Position numbers and translations under genes: made by a program
Shown: piece after piece, positions 1-8,479 of the stretch
How positions within the stretch are numbered: position 1 is the first letter of the stretch
Layout of the letters: every line of letters begins with the position of its first letter
Notes under the pieces: model-generated
The model's database searches: none
What the model was told of the DNA's origin: nothing
Seen by the model: only the letters and a program-made list of their open reading frames with translations
Source: DTWD01 sp963662965
Lineage (GTDB): Bacteria > Acidobacteriota > Vicinamibacteria > Vicinamibacterales > UBA8438
Reading direction: 5' to 3'
NCBI GenBank assembly: GCA_963662965.1
Contig: OY759970.1
Coordinates: 496,001-560,000 of the forward strand
DNA length: 64,000 nt

Positions 1-2
1 AG

Positions 3-158
3 GAGGCGATATCCGCCGGCAAACGCAGAGCGCGCGCAGCCAAGGACGTAGCCAAAGGTCTTGCGAGGGAAGTGCCCGACGACTCGTTCGTGCCCGCGAT
101 CAGGACGCGAGGCAACAGTCCGTCACCCCGTCTGGTGAAGCGACCGAGCCAAAGGTAA
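3..158 (+). CDS. C-terminal tail of an unidentified upstream gene (partial)
   Basis: A reading frame is open from the window edge to a TAA at 156-158 and encodes about 51 Lys/Arg/Ala-rich residues ending in LVKRPSQR. It has no recognisable domain. A second frame is also open over the same bases, so the choice of frame is uncertain. It is followed by about 100 bases containing a short inverted repeat (AGTGCAA at 190, TTGCACT at 201), which could be a terminator stem or an operator for the kinase fragment downstream. Confidence 0.3.
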   Translation, partial: EAISAGKRRARAAKDVAKGLAREVPDDSFVPAIRTRGNSPSPRLVKRPSQR

Positions 159-255
159 CTAGATTCTGAAGCCCGCTTCATTGTTGCCAAGTGCAACACG
201 TTGCACTGCCACCTATAATTCGGGCCGACCAGCGGCGATAGATTCAAGACAACCC

Positions 256-321
256 ATGGCCCTCACCGTCGGCTCTCGCATCGCCCACTACGACATGACT
301 AGGGAGCACATGTGCCGCTAG
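256..321 (+). pseudogene. 5' stub of a second Ser/Thr kinase gene
   Basis: ATG at 256 opens a 21-codon frame beginning MALTVGSRIAHYDMT, which matches the first 15 residues of the kinase that starts at 312 (MPLEIGTRLAHYDVT) and the usual start of this kinase family. The frame then runs into TAG at 319. It looks like the first codons of a paralogous kinase gene joined by recombination just upstream of the next copy. The stub overlaps the GTG start at 312. Confidence 0.6.
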
Positions 322-960
322 AAATCGGCACCCGGCTCGCACATTACGACGTCACCGCTCTCATCGGCGAAGGCGGCATGGGCCAGGTCTATCGCGCCAC
401 CGACACGCAACTCGGCCGCGACGTCGCGTTGAAGATCCTCCCCGACGCCTTCGCCGCGGACCCGGATCGGCTCGCTCGGTTTCAGCGGGAAGCGCAGGTG
501 CTGGCCAGCCTGAACCATCCGGGGCTCGCGGCTATCTACGGCATCGAGAAGAGCAAGGACACGCAGGCGCTCGTCCTGGAACTGGTCGAAGGGCCAACCC
601 TCGCCGACCGGATCGCCAAAGGCCCGATCCCGCTGGATGAGGCGCTGCCGATTGCGAAACAGATCGCGGAGGCGTTGGAGGCCGCGCACGAAGCCGGGGT
701 GATCCACCGGGACTTGAAGCCCGCGAACATCAAGGTGCGGGAGGACGGCACCGTGAAGGTGTTGGACTTCGGGCTGGCCAAGGCACTGGACGCGCCGGTG
801 GGTGAGCCCGATCAGTCCCCGACACTCACGGCGGCGGCCACCCAGATGGGCGTGATCATGGGCACCGCCGCCTACATGTCCCCCGAGCAGGCGCGCGGGA
901 AGCCGCTGGACAAACGGAGCGACATCTGGGCGTTCGGGGCGGTGCTCTTTGAGATGCTCG
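312..960 (+). pseudogene. Ser/Thr protein kinase, catalytic domain only, truncated
   Basis: The frame starts at GTG 312 and encodes a eukaryotic-type (Hanks) kinase. The glycine loop GEGGMGQVYRA is near residue 18, the VALK lysine near 38, the catalytic loop HRDLKPAN near 132, DFGLAK near 152 and the SPEQARG activation segment near 193. Homology stops after WAFGAVLFEML (about 955-960). Intact members continue with the rest of the kinase lobe, a membrane segment and often WD40/TolB-like repeats, all missing here. The frame stays open to 1574, but the extra residues are an Arg/Pro/Gly-rich out-of-frame reading of the LuxR gene fused at this point. I infer a recombination scar and an inactive product. 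Confidence 0.8.
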
Positions 961-1707
961 CTGCTGGCCGGCTCCCACATCGGCTGGGGCCTGAACGATC
1001 CTGTCGACGCGGAGGGCTGGGGGTCGTCCCGGATCACGATGATCGAGCGGCTGCTGCCCCATATCCAGCAGTTCGTCCGCGTCCGGCAGGTGCTGGCGGG
1101 CGCCGGCGCCCTGGGCGCGTCGCTCGCCGACCTGCTCGCCACCACCGGGCTGGGCATCATCCAGCTGGACGGGCGCGGGCGGATCGCGGCGGCGAACGAC
1201 CGGGCCCTGGCCCTGCTGCGCACCGGCGAGGGGCTGGTCGACAAGGGCGGGGCCCTGGGCGCGGACGTCCCGGCGGACGACGCCGTGCTGCAGGGCCTGT
1301 TGACGCGCGCCCTGCCGCCGTTCGGTGGGCCGGGCGCCGGCGGGTCGATGACGGTGCGGCGCGCGGCGGACCCCCTGCCGCTCGTGGTGCACCTCCTGCC
1401 GCTCGGGCGGCCGGAGCCGGCCGCCTGCACCTGGCCGGTGGCCGCGGTGGTGGCGGTGGTCGACCCGGCGCGCCGGCCGCGGCTCGATCCGGCGCTGGTG
1501 GCGGCGGGCCTGGGCCTCACCCCGATGGAGAGCCGGGTGGCGGTGCTGTTGACCGAGGGCAAGAGCCTGCGTGAGGTCGCTGCGGAGACGGGGCGCCAGG
1601 AGACCACGATCCGGTGGCACCTGCGGCAAATCTTCACCAAGCGCGGCATCGCCCGGCAGGCGGAGCTGGTGCTGTCGCTGGGGGGCGCGCCGCACGGCCG
1701 GCGGTGA
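955..1707 (+). pseudogene. LuxR-type HTH regulator, 5' truncated
   Basis: An open frame of about 250 residues lacks its natural start and begins inside the kinase junction. Residues IIQLDGRGRIAAANDRALALL resemble a PAS-like sensor segment. The last 65 residues form a LuxR/GerE helix-turn-helix: LGLTPMESRVAVLLTEGKS, then a recognition helix in TTIRWHLRQIFTKRGI. Full-length relatives are usually longer, with an N-terminal sensory region that is lost here. Because it is fused out of frame to the kinase fragment, it probably has no ribosome-binding site of its own. The TGA is at 1705. Confidence 0.7.
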
Positions 1708-1718
1708 GCGCCGCGGCG

Positions 1719-1985
1719 CTATGCGGACCGGTCGAAGAACGCGAGGCACGTGCGCGCGAGCGGCTTGCGGCGTCCCTTCTCGGTGAGCACGGCGTAGTAG
1801 GCGCGGTCGAATGTGATGAACCCGTCGCCGAGCGCGACCAGGGCGCCGGCGTCCAGCAGCCGCTCGATGAAGTACCGCCAGCCCAGCGCGAGGCCATGCC
1901 CGGCGGCGGCTGCCTCCAGCACGTAGGCGTAGCTGTCGAACCCGCGGCGGCGCGGCGCCGCGTCCGGGCGTCCGGCGCACGACCC
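1719..1985 (-). pseudogene. LysR-type regulator, substrate-binding C-terminus only
   Basis: The minus-strand frame encodes GFDSYAYVLEAAAAGHGLAL and LLDAGALVALGDGFITF, the last part of a LysR effector-binding domain of the GcvA-like kind. Neither the N-terminal winged helix nor the first half of the effector domain is present. The sequence is cut at about 1985, exactly where the terminal repeat of the adjacent insertion sequence begins, so the IS insertion or a linked deletion removed the 5' part. Confidence 0.65.
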
Positions 1986-3153
1986 CGTATGGTGCGAAAA
2001 AGCGGCCGAGGCTAGGTCGGTGCTGGTCGAGTCTCCCAAGTAGTCTCAGGCTATGCCGCCTGCGCTGCAGTTCCTCGTCCTCACGTTCGCTGGCTGGGTG
2101 AACCGTCACCAAGACGATCTGATCGACTATCTCCGGGAGGAGAATCGGGTCCTCCGAGAACACCTGGGCCCTCGGCCGCTTCGCCTGACGGACGCCCAGC
2201 GTCGTCGACTCGCTGTGCGCGGTCACAAACTCGGCCGGCGGGTCTTGACGCAGGTCGCGGGCATCGTCACCCCGGATACGATCCTGCGTTGGTACCGGAG
2301 ACTGATCGCCAAGAAATACGATGGCAGCGCCCGCCGACGTCGAGGTCGACCAATGACCCGACAAGACGTCGCCGAGCTCGTGGTCAGGATGGCGGTCGAC
2401 AATCCGCGGTGGGGCTACACGCGGATCCGCGGCGCGCTCTCAAACCTCGGCCACACTATCGCCCGGACCACGGTGAAGCGGATCCTGCACGACCACGGAG
2501 TCGACCCGGCGCCCGAGCGGAGCCGGCACATGCCCTGGAAGACGTTCCTGCAGGCGCACTGGGAGGGCCTGGCGGCCTGCGATCTGTTCACCGTCGAGGT
2601 GTTGACGCTGGCGGGGCTCAGGCGGTACCTCGTCTTCTTCGTGATCGAGCTGAGATCCCGCCACGTGACCATCGCCGGGATCCACCCGCAGCCGGGCGGC
2701 GCGTGGATGGAGCAGCAGGCCCGCAATGTGACCGACCCGGTCGATGGCTGTTTGCGCAGGGCGCGCCCTCTGATTCACGACCGCGATCCCCTCTCTACGC
2801 GGGTCTTTGGCGAGATCCTGGAGAGCGCCGGTGTTCAGCCGATTCGGCTGCCGCCGAAGAGTCCCAATCTCAACGCCTATGCCGAGCGGTTCGTCAGGTC
2901 GATCAAAGAGGAGTGTCTCACACGCGTGGTCCCGCTCGGCGAGGGGCATCTGCGTCGTCTCGTCTACGAGTACATAGAACACGACCATCGCGAGAGAAAC
3001 CACCAGGGACTCGACAACCAGCTCCTGCAACGACCACCACCTCCGCGAAGGCCGGACGCCGACGTTCGGCGGCGGGTACGCCTCGGAGGATTACTCAGTT
3101 TCTACAATCGAGAGGCCGCATGAGGGGTCGACCGATTAAACGCACCTTACGGG
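1984..3153 (+). mobile_element. Insertion sequence (integrase-core transposase), copy 1
   Basis: The element is about 1.17 kb and bounded by inverted termini. The left end reads CCCCGTATGGTGCG from 1983 and the complement of the right end reads CCCCGTAAGGTGCG ending at 3154, matching at 13 of 14 positions. It carries the single transposase gene at 2053. The same family recurs as a 5'-truncated copy at 12727-13713, a 5' fragment at 13714-13909 and a lone right end at 58970-59006. The left insertion point destroyed a LysR gene. I see no clear target duplication. Confidence 0.8.
2053..3123 (+). CDS. Transposase with rve integrase core
   Basis: The 356-residue protein has an N-terminal helix-turn-helix region (LRLTDAQRRRLAVRG, then TILRWYRRLI), an HTH_21-like segment (RWGYTRIRGALSNLG) and an rve/DDE integrase core. 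The probable catalytic residues are D in ACDLFTVEVL, D in IHDRDPLST and E in FVRSIKEECL. It is the only gene of the IS at 1984-3153 and looks full length and undamaged. The protein resembles single-ORF integrase-core transposases distantly related to the IS3/IS481 group, and I do not assign a named family. Confidence 0.85.
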   Translation: MPPALQFLVLTFAGWVNRHQDDLIDYLREENRVLREHLGPRPLRLTDAQRRRLAVRGHKLGRRVLTQVAGIVTPDTILRWYRRLIAKKYDGSARRRRGRPMTRQDVAELVVRMAVDNPRWGYTRIRGALSNLGHTIARTTVKRILHDHGVDPAPERSRHMPWKTFLQAHWEGLAACDLFTVEVLTLAGLRRYLVFFVIELRSRHVTIAGIHPQPGGAWMEQQARNVTDPVDGCLRRARPLIHDRDPLSTRVFGEILESAGVQPIRLPPKSPNLNAYAERFVRSIKEECLTRVVPLGEGHLRRLVYEYIEHDHRERNHQGLDNQLLQRPPPPRRPDADVRRRVRLGGLLSFYNREAA

Positions 3154-3297
3154 GTGCAAGGATGTCAAGATATGCCCGCGCTGGTCGCTGCCCTCCGGGC
3201 ACGCGACGCGCGGTTAGGACTCGGGGAGTCGTCAGACATGGTTGCGTAGTCGTGAACCAAGCTGCCGCTGAGTTTCAACAGCGCACGGGACATCCCC
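3152..3297. repeat. 146-bp dispersed repeat, copy 1
   Basis: This stretch begins GGGTGCAAGGATGTCAAGAT and ends GCACGGGACATCCCC. It is almost identical to 25544-25717, which differs mainly by an internal 28-bp tandem duplication. GGATGTC near the left end and GACATCC near the right end are complementary, hinting at short terminal inverted repeats. No gene is evident inside. It directly abuts the right end of the IS at 1984-3153. Confidence 0.6.
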
Positions 3298-3408
3298 GAA
3301 ATAATATGGAAACCTGGTGGGAGTTCGATGAACGGCCCTGGCATTATGGCAGTGAGCGTGGCACGTCAACATCCGTAAGAACAGCGACGTGGACGTGGGC
3401 GTGATGAC

Positions 3409-4080
3409 ATGACAAAACGAAAACGCAAGCCCCATAAACCGCGGACCAAACAAACCCCAGGAAAAATGGCTCCCACAAGCGGGCCGGGTCGGTCACAAAA
3501 GCCTCAAGGTGAATGGATACCGTTCGAACACCGTGACGCTGACGGGAATCCGACGCTCTCCAAACATTTGATCGCGGGCACGTACCACCGTCGATACGAG
3601 GAAGTGCCTGAGGGTAGCGAAATTAAGATCCTCGTGCTCGCTGGATACAAGCCGAAACCGCTGATGTTGGTCGAGCGGAAAATATATGAAATCCACCGTC
3701 TATCTCTCCGAGGGTGGCGACGGATCGGACAGATTGTCGTAGAGGTGGATGGTTGGCGGAGTCACGAAGTCGATTGGTTCAATGTAATGCGAGGGGTCAG
3801 TCTCCAAGTCTCTGACCCTGCCATTCCGGGCCAGCATACCGAAAAGTCCGCCTACATCGTCTCGGAGTCGTCCTTTAATCGGAAAATCGTGACAGCGCCG
3901 GATGACAAAGGAAGCCCGACCGAGACCCACCTGCACGAAGGAACACTGAAAATTACAGAGACATGGAAATCGGCCTGGCGAAGGCAGGCAGTGGAAGTCA
4001 TGAATTTGGGGGTCAAGAGGCTTCTCTTACCCTTGTTAGTCGCACTAGTGGCTGGTCTCGCCTTCTGGTGGATCGGCTAA
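3409..4080 (+). CDS. Hypothetical protein with C-terminal membrane anchor
   Basis: The 223-residue protein has a very basic N-terminus (MTKRKRKPHKPRTKQTPGK), a soluble middle of about 160 residues that I cannot assign to a family, and a single hydrophobic C-terminal segment (RLLLPLLVALVAGLAFWWIG). This suggests a tail-anchored protein with its bulk in the cytoplasm. The coding sequence has lower GC and more A-rich codons than its neighbours, suggesting separate acquisition. It stands alone between a dispersed repeat and a truncated nuclease gene. No enzymatic motif is visible, and the start is the first ATG of the frame. Confidence 0.6.
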   Translation: MTKRKRKPHKPRTKQTPGKMAPTSGPGRSQKPQGEWIPFEHRDADGNPTLSKHLIAGTYHRRYEEVPEGSEIKILVLAGYKPKPLMLVERKIYEIHRLSLRGWRRIGQIVVEVDGWRSHEVDWFNVMRGVSLQVSDPAIPGQHTEKSAYIVSESSFNRKIVTAPDDKGSPTETHLHEGTLKITETWKSAWRRQAVEVMNLGVKRLLLPLLVALVAGLAFWWIG

Positions 4081-4347
4081 TCACCGAGTCCTTCGTCCCG
4101 GCTTCTGCGCGAGGTGGTGGTGGTGCTGACGAACAGAAAGACACCGTCCGGCCCTACGTAATTAGCTGAGCCGTAGCGCGCCGGGCGTGCGGAGGCTATC
4201 CGGGAGAGCCGTGGACACGTTCGGATCGTGAAGGCGATCCGGGCTGTTTGGGCGACTGTTGCTGGAGAGGCAACAGCGCACGTAGATCCACCCGCGGAAG
4301 ACGCGGCCGAGGCGACGCGGTGAGAGAGCGGATGCGGAGGTGGTCGG

Positions 4348-4808
4348 ATGGTCAAGGTCGTGAGCTGGAACATCGGCAAGCGCGAGAAGCCGTGGCGCGA
4401 ACTGGTGCAGATGGCCAGCGAAGGTGCTGCGGATGTGGCGCTCTTGCAGGAGGCGGGAATCCCGCCCGGAGACGTGGTGGACCGGATCGAATACGTGGAC
4501 GGGGTGTTCTGGAACCGGCACTTGTACGACCGCTGGCCGCTGGTCGTGAAGCTGTCCGATCGCATCACCGTCGAGCCGTACCGACAGGTCCCACCGATCA
4601 GCGACCTCGGTCAGGATGCGATTGGCGTCAGTGGCATCGGCACGATCGCCGCCGGGAGGGTGATCCCGCGCGACAACGAGGAAGAGGCGTTTGTGGCAGT
4701 CTCGATGTACGCACGCTGGTTGCGTCCTCATCCGTCTACGAAGAGTCGGTGGGGTGTCGGGTACTCGGATGCCTCCGCACATCGGATCATTTCGGACTTG
4801 TCCGTGCC
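4348..4808 (+). pseudogene. EEP-family nuclease/phosphatase, N-terminal half
   Basis: The frame starts MVKVVSWNIGKREKPWRE and continues with the typical DVALLQEA segment of endonuclease/exonuclease/phosphatase proteins. The Asn of SWN and Glu of LQEA are the usual metal-site residues. It aligns with the intact paralogue at 36233-37054 as far as HRIISDLSV. It then runs into the terminal repeat of the IS5-like element at 4806. The second half, with the LNI and SDH motifs, is absent, so the product should be inactive. Confidence 0.75.
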
Positions 4809-5892
4809 TTGGTGCACAACTCCATTGAGGGCTGAGAGTCTCCCGTGACTCCGCCTGCCGGTCATCCGATCATCTCGCCATCGGGTATCCCGAGCGCCGT
4901 CATGGTGTTCAGAATCTTGCACCCCAACCTCACCTCGACTCTCTGGGACGCCAGTCCCCTCGCTCGCATCGCTGAGCCCAGGATGGCCTTGTAGCGGTGG
5001 AACGTCGTCTCCACCTTGCTTCGCCTGCTGTAGCCCGATGCGAGGTACCACTTCCGTTTCCCAACACGTGATCGTGCTCGGATGTTACGAGTCCGCTGTC
5101 GCGTGCCCGCGGAGTCGAGCGCAAGCTGAGCGCCCTTTCGTGGCGGTATCAGCACCTTCGGCGATCGATGAGCACGGTGATTCTCCAGCGTCTTCTAGAC
5201 GTCGCCGGTGTCGTACGCGGCGTCGGCCTTGGCCGAGGCGATGGGACGCTCGATCTGGCCGACGAGTGACGCCACCCGGGAAGCGTCTCGAGCCCGCTTG
5301 CTCGTGAGCGCGCAGGCGACCACGTCACTGGTTGGCTCATCCACAGCGAGGTGCAGCTTGCGGGAGTCCCTGGCTTTCGGCGGAGTGCGCAACTGGCCGA
5401 CGTGCACTGAAAGACCGCTGCTGTCGATGAGGAGGTGGACGGGCTTCACGGTTCGCCTCTCGTAGGAAGCAACCTTCCCCAGCCTCGCCTTGCGCCTCGA
5501 GATCGTGCTGTGGTCGGGCACGTCGTTGTCCAGATTCAGGAGCGTCAGCAGCGAGCGCAGGAAGCCCTCAGTCTGCCTGGACGCCAGGCCAAACACCAAG
5601 CCCAAGGTGACCGTCGTCTCGATGGCGTGGTTCGAGTACTTGCGTTGTCGGCCTGGCTTCCTGCGCGTCGGCCTCGGCGAGTTCCAGTTGGCGAGCTTGC
5701 CATCGGTGAGTCCGAGCCCGACGGTCAGACTCCCGCGAGCGCGGAGACCCGTCTCGTACTCCCGCCAATTCCGGACACGGTAGGCCTTCTGGACGTACTT
5801 CCGCTGGGTGCGCTTGAAACTCGTCATGCGGGACCTCGGATCTCGGGGTGGAGGGCAATTATTGACCGAGATCGCGAGTTGTGCACCAAGGC
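4806..5892 (-). mobile_element. IS5-like element with decayed transposase
   Basis: The element of about 1.09 kb is bounded by inverted repeats: GCCTTGGTGCACAACTC at 4806 and its complement GAGTTGTGCACCAAGGC ending at 5892. It interrupted the EEP gene at 4348. Its termini (…TGCACCAA…) resemble those of the other IS5-like copies at 7395, 33457 and 42091 and set the family terminal motif used elsewhere in this annotation. Confidence 0.75.
4862..5827 (-). pseudogene. IS5-like transposase with in-frame TAG
   Basis: The frame begins MTSFKRTQRKYVQKAYRVRN at 5827 and follows the layout of the intact IS5 transposase at 42144: a VRNWREYE start, PDHSTISRR, LLIDSSGLSV near the middle, and a C-terminal KVETTFHRYKAILG block ending GEMIG. 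A single in-frame TAG at 5195-5197 interrupts it after AYDTGDV, where a Tyr codon would be expected. The remainder continues in the same frame without indels, so one point mutation explains the break. Confidence 0.75.
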
Positions 5893-6003
5893 AGGAACTC
5901 GACAGGGAGAGGCAGCCCACGAACAGGCTGATCCTGACCTGTTGGGTGATTTTCGGGCCAGCTGACGCTTGAGAGAATGGCGCCCTCGGAAAGTGAGGGA
6001 GCC

Positions 6004-6444
6004 ATGAAGAAGACCCGATTCACCGAAGAGCAGATGGTCACGATCCTCCGGGAGGCCGACACGAAGCCGGTCCCGGACGTGGCGAAGAAGCACGGTGTCA
6101 GCGGCCAGACGATCTACAGCTGGCGGAAGCACGTTGGCAGCATGGAACCGTCCGACGTCAAGTGCGTGCGCCAGCTCGAGCAGGAGAACGGCCGCCTGAA
6201 GAAGATGGTGGCGGACCGTGACCTGGAGATCGACGTCCTCAAGGAGATCACGAGAAAAAATGGTAGGCGCCCGCGTGCGCCGGCAGCAGGTCGCGTATAC
6301 CCGATCACGCGGTCTGTCAGACCGCCGCGCGTGCGCCGTGCTCTCGGTGGCACGGTCGACGTTGGGCTACCAGTCGCGACTGGCCGTGCGGAATGCCCCG
6401 GCGCTGGCCGCGATGCATCGTTTGGCGGCCCAGTACCCGCGTGA
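6004..6444 (+). CDS. IS3 transposase OrfA
   Basis: ATG 6004 opens an IS3-family OrfA with the helix-turn-helix MKKTRFTEEQMVTILREAD then GVSGQTIYSWRKH, and a leucine-zipper-like segment CVRQLEQENGRLKKMVADRD. The real OrfA part ends near KEITRKNG at about 6262. Six adenines at 6255-6260 form a plausible minus-one frameshift site for making OrfAB. The frame runs on to 6444 as an Arg/Pro-rich tail that overlaps orfB. The upstream ATG at 5977 is in frame, but 6004 matches the family start. Confidence 0.7.
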   Translation: MKKTRFTEEQMVTILREADTKPVPDVAKKHGVSGQTIYSWRKHVGSMEPSDVKCVRQLEQENGRLKKMVADRDLEIDVLKEITRKNGRRPRAPAAGRVYPITRSVRPPRVRRALGGTVDVGLPVATGRAECPGAGRDASFGGPVPA

Positions 6445-6576
6445 CGGATATCGGCGGATTCGGATTTTCCTTCGACGGGAAGGCCATGTGATGCGCCCCG
6501 ATCAGGCCCATCGACTCTGGCGTCACGCGGGGCTGCAGGTGCCCCGCCGGCGCCCCCGGCGCCGCGTGGCGGTCAG
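6260..6576 (+). pseudogene. IS3 transposase OrfB, N-terminal fragment
   Basis: The frame entered from the A6 slippery run begins MVGARVRRQQVAYTRSRGLS and contains the HTH_21 segment YPRDGYRRIRIFLRREG, followed by MRPDQAHRLWRHAGLQVPRR. The rve/DDE catalytic core that should follow is absent because the gene is interrupted at 6576 by the 3' end of the group II intron. The fragment would encode about 105 residues of an expected 270-300. Confidence 0.7.
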
Positions 6577-7394
6577 GTAGACCAGGGTCGTTGCTGACCC
6601 TGGCCCCCCACAGATCCGGACGTGCGGGTTCTGCCGCATCCGGCTCCTCGACAGATGGCTTCGCTACGCGCCGTCGCGTACCCGCTGGTCCAGGAAGCCA
6701 GGCGATGGCCACCGCCATCCCCAAGGCTTATCTGGCCAGTTCGGCTATCCGTTGTCGTTTCGGTGAGACGGAATCCAACCTCGGCATGTTGGCCATCGTT
6801 CCCTCCAACGGCTCCCTCTGTCGGCGCCCCCTTCCCTCCACGGGGTCTCGTGGACCCGATTCCCCCGCTTCGCCGGTACTATGAGACGCTCCGATTCCTC
6901 GCCGCCCATCCCCTCACGCTTCGTTGCCTTCGCGTGACGGTACCATCCGAGCACCTGCGGCTTCGCTCCGTCGGACGCCAGGTGCGCCGTCCACGGCCTC
7001 GGGCTTGGTGAGCCGGTGCCCGCCCCCCGGCAACCTTTAAGATGGAGACGACGAGGCCTCCCGGGTTCCCGGGAAACCCACCCGCACGCATGCCACGCGC
7101 TCCGACCCCGGCGAGGTCGCCGCCTCCACGGCCTCTGAGATGCGGCGAGATAACCTTCCGTCCAACGCACGACGTCGGCCCTCACAAACAATGCATTTCG
7201 GGGCTCAATCACGCGGCCTACGGGCTCCCTGTGAACGCTTCGCGCCCTGGGTCACCCCAGGCCCACGCATCACTCGGTTCCGGCTGGCGGCCGACCTTGG
7301 CCGGATGGGATTGGATACCCACAGGGTTTCGAACAAGGTTTCAAAGATCACATCACGGCATCTTGTCCCCCTTGACGGGGCTTTCCCGGCACAC
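6577..7394 (-). ncRNA. ORF-less group II intron, copy 1
   Basis: This 818-bp unit recurs at the same length at 32639 and 34539. Read on the minus strand it starts GTGTGCC, which fits the GUGYG group II 5' consensus, and ends in CTAC (AY). Near its 3' end a domain V-like hairpin pairs GAGCCGGA with TCCGGATC, with a two-base CG bulge and an upper stem TGCGG/CCGCA. A domain VI-like hairpin CCAGGGTC/GACCCTGG follows. No reverse-transcriptase frame is present, so it would need a protein in trans. The 5' exon is the terminus of IS5-A and the 3' exon lies in the IS3 orfB. This copy is the most diverged of the three. Confidence 0.75.
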
Positions 7395-8479
7395 GCGTTG
7401 TTGCACGAATCGTCACGGGCCCGCACGATGCCACTCGACAGAATCCTCACCTGCCGATGCGATATGACACGGGTCGTCCGAGGGCGGTCATCCGATTCAG
7501 GATCTCACAGCCGAGGACGACCTCACTCCCCTGCCTGGCTGGACTCCGGGCGCGAAGGCCATCGCCGATGATGGACTTGTAGCGGAAGAACGTGTTCTCC
7601 ACCCGGCCCTGACGATGGTACCCTGACACCTGCTTCCAACGGCGCCGGCCGAGTTGCTTCACCACCGTGATCGTCCGATCCCGCGCGGGCGACCGCGGGC
7701 CGTGGCCAGAGACAGTCGCCGTCCTGGCCGGTGAGATGACGACTGTCGCACCCCGCGCCGTCGCAGTCTCGTAGACGGCGACCGTGTCAGAGGCGGCGTC
7801 AGCGGTGACGCGCACGAGAGGGCCCTCGACCGCGGTGAGCAGATCGAGGGCGGTGGTTGCAGCATCACCCGTCGCCTCGGTCAGCGTGTGAACGAGGATC
7901 ACGCCTGATTGATCGACGCCAACGTGGAGCTACCGCCAGCCACGCTGGCCGCGGCCCCCGTGTGTCGCGACGGCCCACGCGCCTTAGCCCACGATCGACA
8001 GGCCGGTGCTCTCGACGATGAGATGGATGGGTCCCGTGGCCGGGACGCGACGGAGCATCACAGCAAGCTGCTGACTCTGCCGCGAGCGTGTGGTGTGGTC
8101 CGGCGCATCCAGATCGGCGCCCATCAAGGCCAGGACCGACCGCACGAACCCCTCCGTCTGGCGCAAGGGTAAGCTGAAGACAAGCCGGAGGACCAACGCG
8201 GTCTCGATCGTCACATCCGAGAACCGCTTCTGCCCGCCGGGTCGACCGGAGGGCGACGGTCGCCACGCGTCCGTGGCATCGGCAGAGTGCCACAGGGTCA
8301 CGTCACCTCACTGGACGAGCGCTCGCTCGTACTCCCGCCAGTTCCCGACGCGATACGTTGTCTTGTATTTCGGAGGCACCCTCGACTTCATCAGAAGGAT
8401 CGTGCGCCGGCCGCGGCAACAGGACCAGCCGGTTGACGATGCCCGCCGAAGTGAGGGTCAGGAGCCATGCACCAAAGCC
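7395..8479 (-). mobile_element. IS5-like element, copy A
   Basis: The 1.08-kb element has the left terminus GCGTTGTTGCACGA from 7395, directly against intron copy 1, and the right terminus ATGCACCAAAGCC ending at 8479. It contains one transposase gene on the minus strand that has accumulated stop codons. The right end abuts and probably truncates the zinc-ribbon gene at 8480. Confidence 0.7.
7447..8391 (-). pseudogene. IS5-like transposase with three in-frame stops
   Basis: The frame starts MKSRVPPKYKTTYRVGNW at 8391 and ends GRPVSYRIGR at 7447, in parallel with the intact copy at 42144. In-frame stops are a TGA near 8306 (after RALVQ, Arg expected), a TAA at 7984 (after LSIVG, Glu expected) and a TAG near 7930 (after RGWR, Lys expected). 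There are no frameshifts. The DDE-type blocks (VESTGLSIVG, RVTADAASDTVAVYE, RVENTFFRYKSI) are still readable. Confidence 0.8.

Larger units (their letters stand above)
5928..6576 (+). mobile_element. IS3-family element, 3' part lost
   Basis: The left end (TGATCCTGACCTGTTGGGTG near 5920-5940) precedes an IS3-type orfA/orfB pair. The element is cut within orfB at 6576, where the first group II intron begins. The right terminus and most of the orfB integrase core are absent, so this copy cannot move by itself. Confidence 0.65.

Noticed and set aside
312..1574. A 420-codon kinase with a novel C-terminal domain
   Set aside because: After about 960 the translation is an out-of-frame reading of a LuxR gene that is intact in the neighbouring frame.
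856..2364. Long minus-strand frames across the kinase/LuxR/LysR region
   Set aside because: They cross three different gene fragments and an IS terminus and have the composition of shadow frames.
4862..5827. Alternative genetic code or stop-codon recoding
   Set aside because: TAA, TAG and TGA all occur in place of different residues in transposases only. Native genes such as the peroxidase and PQQ dehydrogenase use normal stops, so decay is simpler.
7042..7571. Small basic proteins encoded in the 818-bp units
   Set aside because: The same frames appear in all three copies on the strand opposite the intron RNA and carry no domain. They are better explained by intron structure in GC-rich DNA.
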